From the NCBI GenBank assembly GCA_020726505.1, contig JAHLEZ010000009.1, forward strand, positions 1,488,001 through 1,552,000: a DNA stretch of 64,000 nt, in the 5' to 3' direction. Each line of letters opens with the position of its first letter. Position 1 is the first letter of the stretch. The notes below the pieces were generated by a model. That model had not been told where the DNA came from. It made no database searches and saw only the letters and a program-made list of their open reading frames with translations. The position numbers and the translations under genes were made by a program. Origin of the DNA: Leptodontidium sp. MPI-SDFR-AT-0119. Lineage: Eukaryota > Ascomycota > Leotiomycetes > Helotiales > Leptodontidiaceae. Positions 44,827 through 55,725 of the stretch are shown in pieces.

Positions 44827-47800
44827 TCATTGCGCCTTACGTTGAAGTAGTTCTACTACATCAGCTTTGTCTCCTTTCTGTTTTTCCTCATCCCTCCTAT
44901 CCCACCATGTAGTCTCTCGATCATCTTGAGAGACATCCGCCTGTGAAGCATGAAGAGCAGTGCTATAAGGTCCATTCTCTAGCTTAAGATCCACCTTTGC
45001 TCTTGCGTCTATCAAACTCTCTGCGCACTGCTTCCAACCCCAGTAGGCAGCAGCAGCTAAAGCACTGCCGTAGCGTCCAGTCTGCAGCGGCAGGTTAACG
45101 TCTGCGCCTTGCTCGACGAGGTACTTAACCGTCTCAATGTTGCCGTAAGTGGCGGCGGCGGCGAGGGCACTACCGTAATATCCAGTTTGCAGCGGCAAGT
45201 TGACGTTTGCGCCCTGCTCGACGAGGTACTTAACCGTCTCAATCTTATCGTAAGTGGCGGCGGCGGCGAGGGCACTGCCGTAATCTCCAGTCTGCAGCGG
45301 CAAGTTGACGTTTGCGCCCTGCTCAATAAGGTACTTGACCGTCGGAGTGTGGCCACCCCATGCCGCCGCCGCAAGGGCACTGCCGTACTCTCCGGTCTGC
45401 AGCGGCATGTTCACGTCTGCGCCCTGCTCGACGAGATACTTGACCGTCTCATTATAGCGACGCCCTGACGCCGTCGCAAGGGCACTGCCGTACCGTCCGA
45501 TCTTCAGCGGCATGTTCACGTCTGCGCCTTGCTCGATAAGGTACTTAACCGTCTCAGTCTTGTCGTAAGTGGCGGCGGCGGCGAGGGCACTACCGTAGTA
45601 TCCAGTCTGCAGCGGCAGGTTAACGTCTGCGCCTTGCTCGACGAGGTACTTGACTATCTCAATCCTTCCGGTGCTGGCAACGGCGACGAGGGCACTGCCG
45701 TAGCCTCCAGTTTGTAGCGGCAGGTTGACGTCTGCGCCTTGCTCGACGAGGTACTTGACCGTCTCAGTATGGCCACTCTTAGCGGCGGCGGCGAGGGCAC
45801 TACCGTAGCCTCCAGTTTGTAGCGGCAGGTTGACGTCTGCGCCTTGCTCAACGAGGTACTTGACCGTCTCAGTATGGCCACTCTTAGCGGCGGCGGCGAG
45901 GGCATTGCCGTAATATCCAGTCTGCAGCGGCAGGTTAACGTCTGCGCCCTGCTCGACGAGGTACTTGACCGTTTTAGTCTTGCCTGCCGCCGAGGCGGCG
46001 GCAAGGGCACTACCCAACTCCCCACCTTGCAGGTTGACCTGCGCTCCCCGTTTTATGAGTGCCTCACAGATAGACCTGCAACCTGCAGCAGCAGCAAGTG
46101 TTAGGAGGCTGTTACCTTGGCTATTCGTTTGCAAAAGCGGAATTTCTGCGTTGCGCCACCAGTTCGATAGAAGGGTATAAAATGAAAAACGGCACATTGC
46201 GAAAACGGTGCTATTTTCTGGGGAGATTTCCTCTATATCGACATGACGGAAAATAGACGTTAACGGCCGGTTGTACTGGTCAGCCTTGACCTGGAGATAC
46301 CACTGCCGATATTGCAAACTACTTTCCCCGGGAGACCCGAGGAAGGCCTTCAACAGGTCAGCCAATAGAGGATCAGCTTCTTGTTCCTCTTGAGTCTGGA
46401 TATGAGTAATCCAATAGTGCCGGGAATATTCCTGAAGCGAGTGCTTTGGATTAAAAATGCCGTATGCCCTGCTCTTATAATCGTGGTTATCGCTCAAGCT
46501 ATCAACATTGCTAGTTCTCGGTTCCTTGTATGTCTTGATAAGAAGCCCGAGACATACTTTGGCGGCATAATAGTGCGCCAGCCGCAGGCCCCAGTGATTC
46601 TCTTCGAAATATTCCGTCACCGAGAGATGTGAGAACCTCCAGACATTTCGCTGGCTGTCGAGGACGAGGAGATTGTTGCAGAGATGCAGCAACTGAGATT
46701 CCGTAATTTTACCAGCCAGACAGATAGTGTCTTTCGGGTCCAAACGAATCGCAGATAGGAGCTCCTCGCTACTCAGGGGTTTGTAGGCACACATCACCCA
46801 CATGAGAGCACGGTCTGCAAGAGCTTTGTCGTGCTTGTTCTGGGCCTTTTTGCCATATATCTCGTCGTAGGTGGCTTTGAGGCCGGTTGGAAGTTTTCCA
46901 AGCCGATCTCTGATAGCTTCTTCAGATTCGAGGTCCAGAATCTGTTTGATCTGCAGGTATACCCATTGAAACCTATTCTGCGTTAGTGACACATATAGCT
47001 GATCTTCTTAGTGTCCCTTACATTCCCTGGCTGCGGTCGAGGAGAGTCTTGACGATCTCTTCCTGCAGCGACGGAAACATGTCTCTCCAGCCCCCGTGAT
47101 TAATGATTTCTTCATAGACAAATTTCCGTATATCCTTTTCATTATGCCTCGCCTGGATTTCGATGTTCGGTCCGCTGAGGAATTGGAACCGGATATCTCG
47201 ATCAGGGCGGCTGGAAATGAAGACCTTCAGTGGCCTCTCGGATTTGGACAACAGCAGTTTAATCGCGTCGATTAGTTTGCGACGTGAGCCTGGGTCGCAT
47301 TCGTCCAGGGCATCTAGTACGAGGGTGGTCCTCGGGTAGAGATTTACCGACTCGAATAGTTGTTCTCGACAGGCCTCGAAGCTCAAGTCCGATCCCCTGA
47401 GTGTCGTTTCACGCCACAGTGCTCGGAGCTTCTTGCGCATCTCTTCAGGATGACCAACAGTAGTCGACAATTGGCGGGTATAACTTCGAAGGACGGAGAG
47501 TGGTTCCCGACGTTCCTCTTCGCCCCGATTGCAGTAGAAGAACGCAAACCCCTCCTGGCTCGGGGAACTTTCAAGCCGGCTCCGGACATGGTCGATAACC
47601 TTAGAGGTAAGAAAGGTTTTGCCAGCTCCAGCTAGAGCGGTTAGTCGCGGGTCTTAGAAGGGAATATAAAAGAGAATACTAACGAGAACCTTGAAGCCAT
47701 AGGATAACTGACGAACTGTCGTCCTCCCATTTCCGGAATCTCTCGTCTTGCAATAACCATTCGCACGTATCAAGTGTTCGATCCGCCTTGACCGTATCGT

Positions 47801-48113
47801 GGTGCTTCCCGTACTGTATAGGTGAGATCCATTTTAGAATCTCAAGCTGCTCCTTCTCTTCGACTCGTTCAAGAAGGTCAGAAACTAATTTGCACAGTTA
47901 GCAGGGCGTGGGCGTCAGGATTATGTATATCAAGAAAAGACAGATTGGTTTGTCCTCACCTCGAGGATCTTGGAAGTGCACATCCCGGAAAGAGCCTACG
48001 GCAGCCTGTCCGCCAGTCACTGTTAGGTCATGAATATGTTGGCCGCGCAACGACCCGCCGGACATCGCCGTCCGCTCCAATGGATCACCGACTTCAAGAG
48101 GCTCATGAGGCAT
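44827..48113 (-). CDS. NACHT-ankyrin NOD-like receptor with N-terminal amyloid-like motif
   Basis: Model: exons 48113-47960, 47884-47690, 47631-47022 and 46972-44827, giving 1034 residues with all phases consistent. Residues 1-51 form a short N-terminal tail containing GQHIHDLTVTGGQAAVGSF (residues 24-42), which resembles two motifs at the end of the neighbouring HeLo-like protein. After the linker (LEILKWISPIQYGKHHDTVK) comes a NACHT domain with Walker A GAGAGKT near 117, Walker B LVLDALDECD and FISSRPDRD. A helical region (YLQIKQILDLES, RFSHLSVTEYF) precedes about 11-12 ankyrin-like repeats, most nearly identical. There is no globular effector domain, which fits a receptor that signals by templating a separate effector. 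Intact. Confidence 0.9.
44990..46120 (-). repeat. tandem ankyrin-coding repeats, 105 bp each
   Basis: About eleven units encode ETVKYLVEQGADVNLPLQTG and YGSALAAAA, 35 residues per repeat. They differ mainly at the residue after QTG and in the loop after ALAAAA (KSGH, TYDK, WGGH, STGR). The array is GC-rich with no RIP-type stops. Confidence 0.95.
47979..48044 (-). other. putative amyloid-signalling motif at the NLR N terminus
   Basis: Encodes GQHIHDLTVTGGQAAVGSF and three more residues. It shares the pattern xQxIx(D/N)(hydrophobic)xT...AxVG with two copies at the C terminus of the divergent HeLo-like gene. The 19-22 residue length, the Gly/Asn-type turns and the position before a NACHT domain are as in HET-s-related amyloid motifs (HRAMs). 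Assignment is by eye. Confidence 0.6.
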
Positions 48114-48683
48114 GGCACCTTTGTCCAGAAGAGTCCTGTGTGGTCCCGTACGCATGTAGTGAATTAAGTATAACGCGCCGATGCAAAAACGCGCACAGAG
48201 AGAGGGGGAGGTCAAACATTATGGGCAGTCAGCCTTGGGGTTTGTCTTGCAAGCCACCAGGCATGGCTTGCAGGCACAGCCCTGACTGCCAACTCACCAT
48301 GCTTGCGACGCCAATTTGTCGAGGGAGCCGCTCCGTGGTCATCTTCACAGCGGCTGTGTATTTAGTTGATGCGGATGATTGGATTGGATTTGCCCAGTTG
48401 AGCAGCAATCTGACAGGTGTCGGGCGTCGGGTTTCGTACAGATCGAGCGTTCAGCCAGGGCTAAGCGCCACCGGGAAGCCACTCAGCGCTGCCCGAACCT
48501 TGGTGTTACATGCAACCCCCCACTCGCCCAGTCTTGCAATCAGCATAAAAGAGCACTTGTCTGCACCTTCTAGGTAGCCGAATTCTAAGTAGAAGCCTCC
48601 CTTTCTATGTTTAGTTTCGGTCCGCCTTCACAGGAAAGCAGACATACACGTTTCTTAGGTTTCATGGTCGAAGGCTGAAACTC
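48114..48683. promoter_or_regulatory. shared divergent promoter region of NLR and HeLo-like genes
   Basis: 570 bp separate the two start codons. A long open frame crosses part of it on the plus strand but has no family resemblance. No specific factor site is claimed. Confidence 0.55.
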
Positions 48684-49643
48684 ATGGATCCCTTCAGCAT
48701 CACTGTCGGCGCTCTTGGCATCACCGGATTCGCCACATCCAGCATCGTTCAGCTTCGTGATTTCATTAATGGTCTCGCCGAAGCCAAAGACGTGGTGCAA
48801 GATATTGTTTCGAACTTGGAGGGCATAGAGCGTCCGCTGGCTGCGCTTGAAAACCTCTGCATTTCGGATGGAGCGACTTCAACTGCAGCCAAAGAGGATC
48901 TGAAGAAGGCTGGTGTGGTGGAAGCCGTCAACAAGTGTGGCGATGCTTGTAACGAGTTTACCAAGAATCTCAAGAAGTGGACGAAGCAGTCTAGCACCAC
49001 GAAGCTTTCCCTTAGGGATCGTTTCTCGGTTGGGGTATGGAATAAAGAAAAGATCCGTACATTTAGAGCACAAGTTCAATCTTGCGAGGCCACTGTACAG
49101 TTTGCTGTCGCGAGCACCCAGCTGTGAGTGAGCCTTTTGTATGTCATGCTGGCCAACACTTGCTAACTATCCAAAAGAATAATCCAACTACGGTCCGAAA
49201 AAATGTCTGAGACCGATCGCGAGGACTTGAAGAAGCAATTACAGACCCTCGAGACAAAGATTCAGGATCATCTTGATCTCACAATAAAGCTGCAGGATGA
49301 AGCCCGGAAGCGCAAGCAAGAGCTCCAGGGAGAGCCGGAAGATGAAGAAGATGGCGGTGCTCAGCGAACTCTAGCGATCAAGGAGGTCGAAGAGCAGTCA
49401 CGCTTACTAGAGGCCGACCAAGTTTCCTGTGGAGTTGTTTTCTCGCAATTACGCTCCAAACGGACCGGTCAAGATATTAGCAACATCAAAACCACCGATG
49501 GTTCTAAGGCTTTGGTAGGATTGCCAGAAAGTGTTGTCGGGAAAATCGACCAGCGGATCAAAGACGTGACCACGCAGAGAAATTCGGCTGTGGCTGTAGG
49601 AGTTTTCGACAATGTCGACATGAGAGATTTCTTTAAGAAGTAA
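48684..49643 (+). CDS. HeLo-like / STAND N-terminal domain protein with two C-terminal repeats, putative cell-death effector
   Basis: Model: exons 48684-49123 and 49178-49643, giving 301 residues. The start MDPFSITVGALGITGFATSS is the hallmark of fungal STAND N-terminal (HeLo-like, SesA-related) domains, with the following helices (SIVQLRDFINGLAEAKDVV, RFSVGVWNKEKIRTFRAQV) covering residues 1-160; a coiled coil follows (about 160-235). The last 58 residues hold two similar motifs, GQDISNIKTTDGSKALVG (from 244) and DQRIKDVTTQRNSAVAVGVF (from 271). HeLo-like domains are membrane-targeting killing domains that are activated when C-terminal amyloid motifs polymerise. The gene is head to head with the NACHT-ankyrin NLR bearing a similar motif, so it is the likely effector partner. 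It could also be a plain HeLo-like protein of unknown role. Confidence 0.85.
49467..49613 (+). other. two putative amyloid-motif repeats at the effector C terminus
   Basis: The repeats start at residues 244 and 271 (27-residue spacing), share Q at position 2, I at 4, a hydrophobic at 7, and a Val-Gly pair near 17-18, and are followed by VFDN/LPES turns. Two effector repeats matched by one receptor motif is the HET-s-type pattern. Confidence 0.6.
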
Positions 49644-50219
49644 TCGTAGCTTATTGTGGCTTGGTATTGCTTAGGAATAGATAATGTCACGTCTGTAGTT
49701 CGTTGCACCTTGTCGTCGTCGCCTAACCTATATAAGCCGAAGTAGCTCCATATCTCCTTGTCCATCCCTGCGACTTTACACTGAGGGAGCTCTTAGCGGT
49801 CGACAACCCGGCCTGCAGAGCAAATCCATACACCCTCGGAACATTAGTTTTTCATAGATTCTTCGTACTATAGCTCCGAAATTCAAATAGCTTCCAATAT
49901 CCATGATGTAGCAGGGGAGTAAAGCTGGAGGGCTTTCTGTGCCATGAAAGGACCGGCTGAAAATATAACCAAGACTATCGTATTTTTTGGTTACAATCTA
50001 GAAAACTATAAAGAAGTAGCTAAATAATAATAAAATATTGACCAAAAGTTCACCGAGTGACGAAGGAAGACTTGATATGTTGATTAGTTGAAGTAGTCCC
50101 GGCACGGTGAGATTCTCGCCACGTAGGGGGAGAGGTTATATACATATAAAACAAAACAGAACTGAAACGACCGAGACAGTGCCTCCACATGACCTTGCAA
50201 GTAATATAACTTTAAGCTG
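49644..50219. other. intergenic, no gene recognised
   Basis: 3' flank of the HeLo-like gene, then transition to AT-rich decayed DNA. Confidence 0.4.
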
Positions 50220-51300
50220 AGCTCTTTCCTGTCACGTAAGCCTTAATGAGATCATCATGTGTATCAGTAACCCAGCTATTTTCATCTTCTGAATATCCTT
50301 TCCACTTGACCTAGTACTGGGTAATCATCTTCTTGCGCCTCCCTCATCCAACTGTAATAACTTGATCTTCTATAACTCGCTTAACTTCGAACTAGTCATC
50401 CTCGGGGACCACAGCGGATGGCCTAGGTTTTTGAACAGCTTGTTCGCTAAGCAAAGGATATTCTGGATCTTAACGAGAAGTAGGTATACCTCTTGTAGAG
50501 TCGTTACCAAGACTGCTATTGGCTTCACTGACCCGAGGATCAAGTAGCTCCTCGCTGTCGAGAGTGTTCCCTAGATCTAGTCCGTGATGAGCAACCATGC
50601 ATTAAACAAGCAATCTCAAGTTACCTGGATTTAACGAGTCGCCGACGATGGTAAAACCTTCGTCAAGGCAATTGCGACCCCCTTGCTCAATAGCTCTATC
50701 TTCAAAGGTCAGAGTATCAGTTGAGTCCGCTATCAGCGCCTCCCTAGGAAGGGTATCTGATCGTTAAAAGGTTGGACTAATCACTATCATCGACTGGGGG
50801 AATAAAAGCTCTTATGTCTTAGTCAGACTCAATTCTCCAAAAATTAATGTTGTTAACACATACTAGGAGCTGTGACGAAATGTGTAGGAGAATTCCCAGG
50901 TTCTAAGGCTTGAGGTTTCTCGTAGTTAAAGTTTGTGAGGCCCTCTATCTCAATCGCATTATAGTCCGACGCTATGGTACACGCCCCATAAGAGCTTGGT
51001 CTATTAGGGCAAGTAGCAAAGCTTTGACGCGGGGATGAGATAATCGCGTTATTTTTAATAGGCGAGATAGCCGATTAAGAAAGCAAACTCGGGTCAATAT
51101 TTTCAACCATATCGGAGCACAATGGCGGAACCGGCATATAAGTCTCGCTCTCGGACCCGTCTCCGGCTCATTTAGTTAATAGCGTCGAACTTCTCGAGTT
51201 CACTAATAAAGGAGTTGATGAAGCGGTCGAAGGAGCCGTTAATAAAGACTTCAAACAATAAGTCGAGGGTGTTGACGAGGAGATCTTTAATATTTTATGC
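50220..51300 (-). pseudogene. chromodomain-containing protein, RIP-decayed
   Basis: On the minus strand the frame reads PVPPLCSDMVENIDPSLLS, SSYGACTIASDYNAIEIEG, LTFEDRAIEQGGRNCLDEG, an intron near 50600-50640, DLGNTLDSEELLDPRVSEAN, EQAVQKPRPSAVVPEDD*, FEVKRVIEDQV and ITQY*VKWKGYSEDENSWVT then DLIKAYV. VKWKGYxxxENSW is the chromodomain core. Stops occur where Trp/Leu is usual (DD*FEVKRV, QY*VKWKGY). The protein could be the 3' end of a chromovirus-type retrotransposon or a stand-alone chromodomain gene; no integrase or RT is visible. Confidence 0.65.
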
Positions 51301-51429
51301 CTCTTCTAGTTCTGCTATTTTGCCGTCTAATCGATAAATTCGTATACTTACGTTGTATATTCTCAAATATTAACATTAGGGTCTTACTTAAAAGTAGTTC
51401 TAGTCATCTTAAATTATAAACTCTAAGTC

Positions 51430-52178
51430 CCCCCCCCTTTCTGGCCACCCCTGGTTTCCGGCCACCTCGCTTAATTTCAGTACCTTCTATTCTTTACTTA
51501 ATAACTCTACGCTACATCAACTTCTATTATTGACTCCGTAGAATCTGAATCTCCTTCTAATTCTGATTCTATAGCTTCAATTTCACGATCTCCAGCTGTA
51601 ATTTGAGCCTCCTAAATAACATATGTTATAATAAACTTGGAATTTAGACTTGTCTAAACCTTCTTACGTTTCCTTGGCTTCGACTGCTCTAATTTAGCCT
51701 CTAGCTCTTAAATCTGCATATTAGCCTGCCCTAAATCAAAATCCTTCTAGTTAAACCCCTTAGTAATCTTCCTAAAGAGTACACGTTGAGTTAGAAGTTA
51801 GTTATGTGATGAATTCGCCAAAGTGCGTAATCCTAAGTGAAGATCTCTTTGGCCTTTTAGAGTAGAGAAAGGTAAAGGTGTTTTTAGAGGCTCCAAAAGT
51901 AAGGTAAGTACCTCTTGAGAAGTCGGTTCGATTGGTTTATTACTATTTTCTAGTAATAATCGACTCATTAGAGGCTTGGCAATAGAGACTGGCCATAACC
52001 CACTAGCTTTCCAACTAGCCTTAATATTACTAGGTGTAATATTAACTTTACGTGCCTTCTGATAACATAAGAGAAAGTTGCGCTTTCTAATTAGTGTTGA
52101 ATCGATTAAAGAACTCAATGTATATAGCTCTTTTCAGTAGGCAGCCTTTAGTGGAGAGAAAATCGACAAATCCAAAGG
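51430..52178 (-). pseudogene. C-terminal part of a pogo/Fot DDE1 transposase with one transposon end
   Basis: Minus-strand reading: SIFSPLKAAY*KELY, LIRKRNFLLCYQKARKVNIT, IKASWKASGLWPVSIAKPLM, SQEVLTLLLEPLKTPLPFST and LGLRTLANSSHN, the end of the DDE1 domain and tail of fungal pogo transposases. A coiled, acidic tail decays with stops until about 51490. GTGGCCGGAAACCAGGGGTG near 51440-51475 looks like the terminal repeat. The N-terminal and catalytic parts are missing. Confidence 0.75.
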
Positions 52179-52180
52179 TT

Positions 52181-52482
52181 TGTTACGGCTGGCCAAAGGT
52201 TGATACGGCGAGTTGACTCAAGCTTTGTATTTGGACCTAAGGCTACGCTCAGAATCGAGAAGAAAAGACAAGGAGGAAAAGAGAGCTCTCCGTAAGGGAG
52301 GGCTCGAGTATATATACATGAAGGACCCTCCTAATGGGGCCTAGCGTAGTCGAGTGCCATTCACGTCAACATGTCGCAGGCTCGCCACCTAGTCTTCCCT
52401 ATTAGGCTTAGCGCCGTCGCATAGCCAGCGATGCTACGAGCCCGTTTCGGTTAGAATACGAGGCGCATCGTAGGTCGTAACA
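52181..52482. mobile_element. possible solo LTR
   Basis: The segment starts TGTTACG and ends CGTAACA, a 7-bp inverted TG...CA pair as in long terminal repeats, and is 302 bp, GC-richer than its flanks. No 5-bp target duplication is seen (flanks AGGTT and CTATT), and no retrotransposon interior adjoins, so this is tentative. Confidence 0.35.
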
Positions 52483-52529
52483 CTATTTAAGGCTCGCGCA
52501 TTTAAGTCACTAAGTATTAATTATTTAGA

Positions 52530-53813
52530 AAGGTTATATAGCCTTAAAGTCCTTAAGGGACTTAATAAGTAGCCACTGCCGCTACGAGACGAGATAAACG
52601 ACGAGTTTATCTTTTATAAGGCGGTTCGTAAAGTACAAGGCGTTCGTATTACTCGCGAGCTATAGATCTTATCTAAGTCAGAATAATACTAAATAAAGGT
52701 AAGGGGCGAGATTACCGGCTTTAGTTAAGTGTTAAAGCCTTATAACCTCTAAAATAATATAATTAAAGGGCTAAATAAAAGTCGTAAGTACCCGATCCTT
52801 TATTATATAAGTATTATATTAACTTAAAGTCTTCTAAATAATATATGTTACTGATTCGCTTTAGAATAAAATCCTATAGTATATAAGTATTAACACGTTC
52901 TTAAAACACTACCTTAATAACATTAACGTTAACCTTTAAGGCGTGTATTAAAGGCTAGACACTTGAAAGGACTTAATATAGTTTATATACTTTATGAGTT
53001 GCTTGATCGACCCCCGCCGCCTATAAAAGTTAACACTAGAACAAACTACGTTTATAAAAGACCTTCTATATATCTTAAAACTACACAAACGAGTCAACGA
53101 CCTGTCTAACGCTCTTGTCGGGAGCCGAAAAAATAATAGGCTTTAGAAGGTTATTAAGTGATTATATAACGAGAAGTAACGGAAGTAGAGAGAACTCCTC
53201 AAGGATATTAAGGAATAGTATAAGTTAAAGTAGTTAGTAAAAGATAATAAACGGTAGCTGTTAGGTATAATAGTCGACAAGGACACACGAGATACCTTAG
53301 TCTAGGCAAACATATCGCTAGAGCAACTTAGTTTAATAGACGCGATCCTTACCTTACTTAAGAAGTCACCCGAACAGGATCTATAACAGAGAATCACGGC
53401 TATTTACGTAATTACGTTATATTACAGTATAAAAAAGGGGATATTATCTTACTATGTTCGGCGTAGTCCTCCTAACACAGTTATTAGCCCCCCCCCCCGT
53501 GCAAGCCGCCGAGCTAGATGTCGTACTCTGTAAGGTAATATCTTCTATTAGAACTGATAAGAGACCTAAAGTATATTTTATTTATATTAGAACTTTGTAC
53601 TTAATAATAAGCGAGAGGGTCGCCGAGTACGCAAACCTAGGTTCCCTAAGTCGACACTTTATAAGGAAACATATAAGTAAATTAAAAGATAGGCAATTTA
53701 TTAATTACATAGACTATAGTATTCGGCTCAAGACTAGAAAAGACTTACTAATCTACGCAGAAAGGTTTCACGGGACAGTTTCACGAGGTCCGGCTAAGCG
53801 ACTAATTGTTTAG
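52530..53813 (+). pseudogene. DUF3435 (FluG-type) tyrosine recombinase-like protein, RIP-decayed
   Basis: Reading through TAG stops: LPLRDEINDEFIFYKAVRKV, KVRGEITGF, a position where the catalytic Arg of PYxLR is replaced (PYNL then a stop or Trp), LKHYL (His region), KLTLEQTTFIKDLLYILKLH, ISLEQLSLIDAILTLLKKSP, then the C-terminal Cys/His part RTDKRPKVYFIY, ISERVAEYANLGSLSRHFIR and LIYAERFHGTVSRGPAKRL, ending with TAG at about 53811. Trp codons are nearly all TAG. Opposite orientation to the relic at 42.4-43.7 kb. Confidence 0.7.
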
Positions 53814-53977
53814 ATTACCGTTTATTCTTAGTTACTATGACTTTGAGAGTAAAAACGAGAGTTAAATCGTATAAGACCGTTTAGCTACTTTTTTTTCTTA
53901 ATTTGATTTCATTAGGCGCAAAGGTGATCGCATTGTCTTAACATCTCGTGCTCTACTGTAGGTTGAGGTATTAGCTC

Positions 53978-54430
53978 CATGATCGTGGTCCGAGTATACC
54001 ATCAGAACATCCCGGGTATCACCCCGCAGGACGCTGTCTACCGTCGGATGGAGACTACTAAACTGGTGCAGGCGCTTTGCGACTATCGTGAGGTCGCCTC
54101 ACGCTACCTCCTTCGCGTTCCATAGCCTCCAAGCTATTTTCAAGGAAGAGTTTCCAAAATTCGGGCCCATGGCTCCTGTCTTTCTTGCGTGCGACAAGAC
54201 GTAGTGCCTGTTCCGTATTGCAGACGAATCGAGGAGCTACGAAGCATGGATGGGTTCTTTTTGCTGCCTTACAAAGGTGATGGATTAGGTTGAATGCTAT
54301 CAACCAACATGTAAGTCTTAGGCGCTTGTTCTCACAGACTTACAGGATTTCAACGGCCATGTACAGACAGTGCATGGCATCAGCCTTCGGGAACCAAGGT
54401 TTGGGCGTTCCACGAAACAGACTGCGTTCT
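53978..54430 (+). pseudogene. C-terminal scrap of another DUF3435-type protein
   Basis: VRVYHQNIPGITPQDAVYRR and KLVQALCDYREVASRYLLRV are followed, after a frame change, by CLFRIADESRSYEAWMGSF and DFNGHVQTVHGISLREPRF, the same C-terminal Cys/His block as in the relic at 42.4 kb (HVQTVHG..LRE). Short and broken. Confidence 0.6.
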
Positions 54431-54708
54431 ATCTCATATATAGATCGTCAAATTATCATCCCCATCCACCACTACTGATCTCATTCATTTTGGCCTTGCT
54501 GGTGACATTGTGCTATGTTTGGAGGCAAGACCTTACTATCGTGATGCAAGTATTGCGTCTCGCCAGCAACGGGGGAGGGGGGTGGGAGCGGGACGAGGCA
54601 GTGGTGGTCTTGCTTGGTATTTGAATATTCCAACTCCAGCTCCTCACTCAACCTCTCCACCAACCCCTTCCAACTTCCCGTTTCAAGGAAAATCCCACCA
54701 TTAGCAGG

Positions 54709-55725
54709 CTACCTCACAGCTTTCACGCCTTCGCCGCCGAGAGTGACTTTCGTCAAGCTAGCTTTCTGACGGACGAGGAAATCGAGGAGTGATGTTTCGC
54801 TCGTGATCATACCTTGCAATTGCAAAGTTGAGAGATCGTGAAATGCGAACTCATCTTCCGCGAACGTCGCCAACAGTGGAGCGATATCGATTTTCCTTCG
54901 CCCTTGAAACCTCAACGAAAGATCTCTAAGAAGCGAAGCAGCACGCAGGCATTTCGCCAGATTGAAGAATGCTTGAGTCGCGTGTGTATCGTTCGGTAGA
55001 TCGCTATACTCTAACAGCAGAGTCAAGGATGTGAGGTTTTTGAACGCCGAAGAAATGACGGCCATTTTCTTTGGGTTTTGGAAGAAGAATTCGAATGGTA
55101 ACCGGTCGTGGGAGATTGTGGTGATGGATAGGGCGCTGGAGTTGGCGGATACCGCGTGGAGGATCGATGTCATACGTTCGACGGTCGCAACCCGGGGAAG
55201 GAGGCGGGTGGATGGGAAATTCCAGATATTGGTTAGGAGATCTGGGACTTTGGGGTCGGAATTTGTGAATGGGCAGCGTATTAAGCTGACTTCTAAGGTC
55301 GTTAGATTCGGTAGCTTTGCGAAGATTCCCGTGAGCGTATCTTCATCACAGGATGTTGGTAGGTATTTCTGCGTTAGCTGTTTGAAATACTCGTAGGCTT
55401 CCTATGTGGTGTATTGTTGGGTCAGGCGCTCTTCGGGTACCATTAGGTATTGAAGGAAGTACGAGTTGTGGCGGCCGGAGTACTCGTTTACTTCGCCGTG
55501 GTTGAAGTGTATGACTTGGATGCGGTGGTTGAACGCTGGGTGCGAGGAGATACCTTTGAGATGGAGAGTGTCGGGACGGTGGGGGAGAGTTCTGAAGATG
55601 GGAGAAAGGAGATACTCTTGTCCAAGAAGGGCCCATGATTTGGATGTTTGCCGGATGGATTTGAGGTCCGAGATGGGGAGGTGTGTGAGGATTGCTCGAC
55701 GAAGTTCGTTGGGAAGAGTCTCCAT
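54709..55725 (-). pseudogene. F-box protein gene with one in-frame stop
   Basis: From ATG 55725 the frame is open for 338 codons except a single TAG at 55404-55402 (QQYTT*EAYEYFKQL). Residues 2-45 are an F-box (ETLPNELRRAILTHLPISDL, KSIRQTSKSWALLGQEYL), the Skp1-binding motif of SCF ubiquitin ligases; the rest looks leucine-rich (LTSLTLLLEYSDL, LSTLQLQGM) and would bind substrate. One C->T change could explain the stop, so the gene may be newly dead, a strain-specific null, or spliced around the stop. It could also be a sequencing error. Confidence 0.65.

Noticed and set aside
45057..46025. Antisense and alternative-frame repeats over the second ankyrin array
   Set aside because: Shadows of the NACHT-ankyrin gene.
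47822..48577. 251-codon plus-strand frame between the NLR and the HeLo-like gene
   Set aside because: Its first third is antisense to NLR exons 1 and 2 and the rest has no family resemblance.
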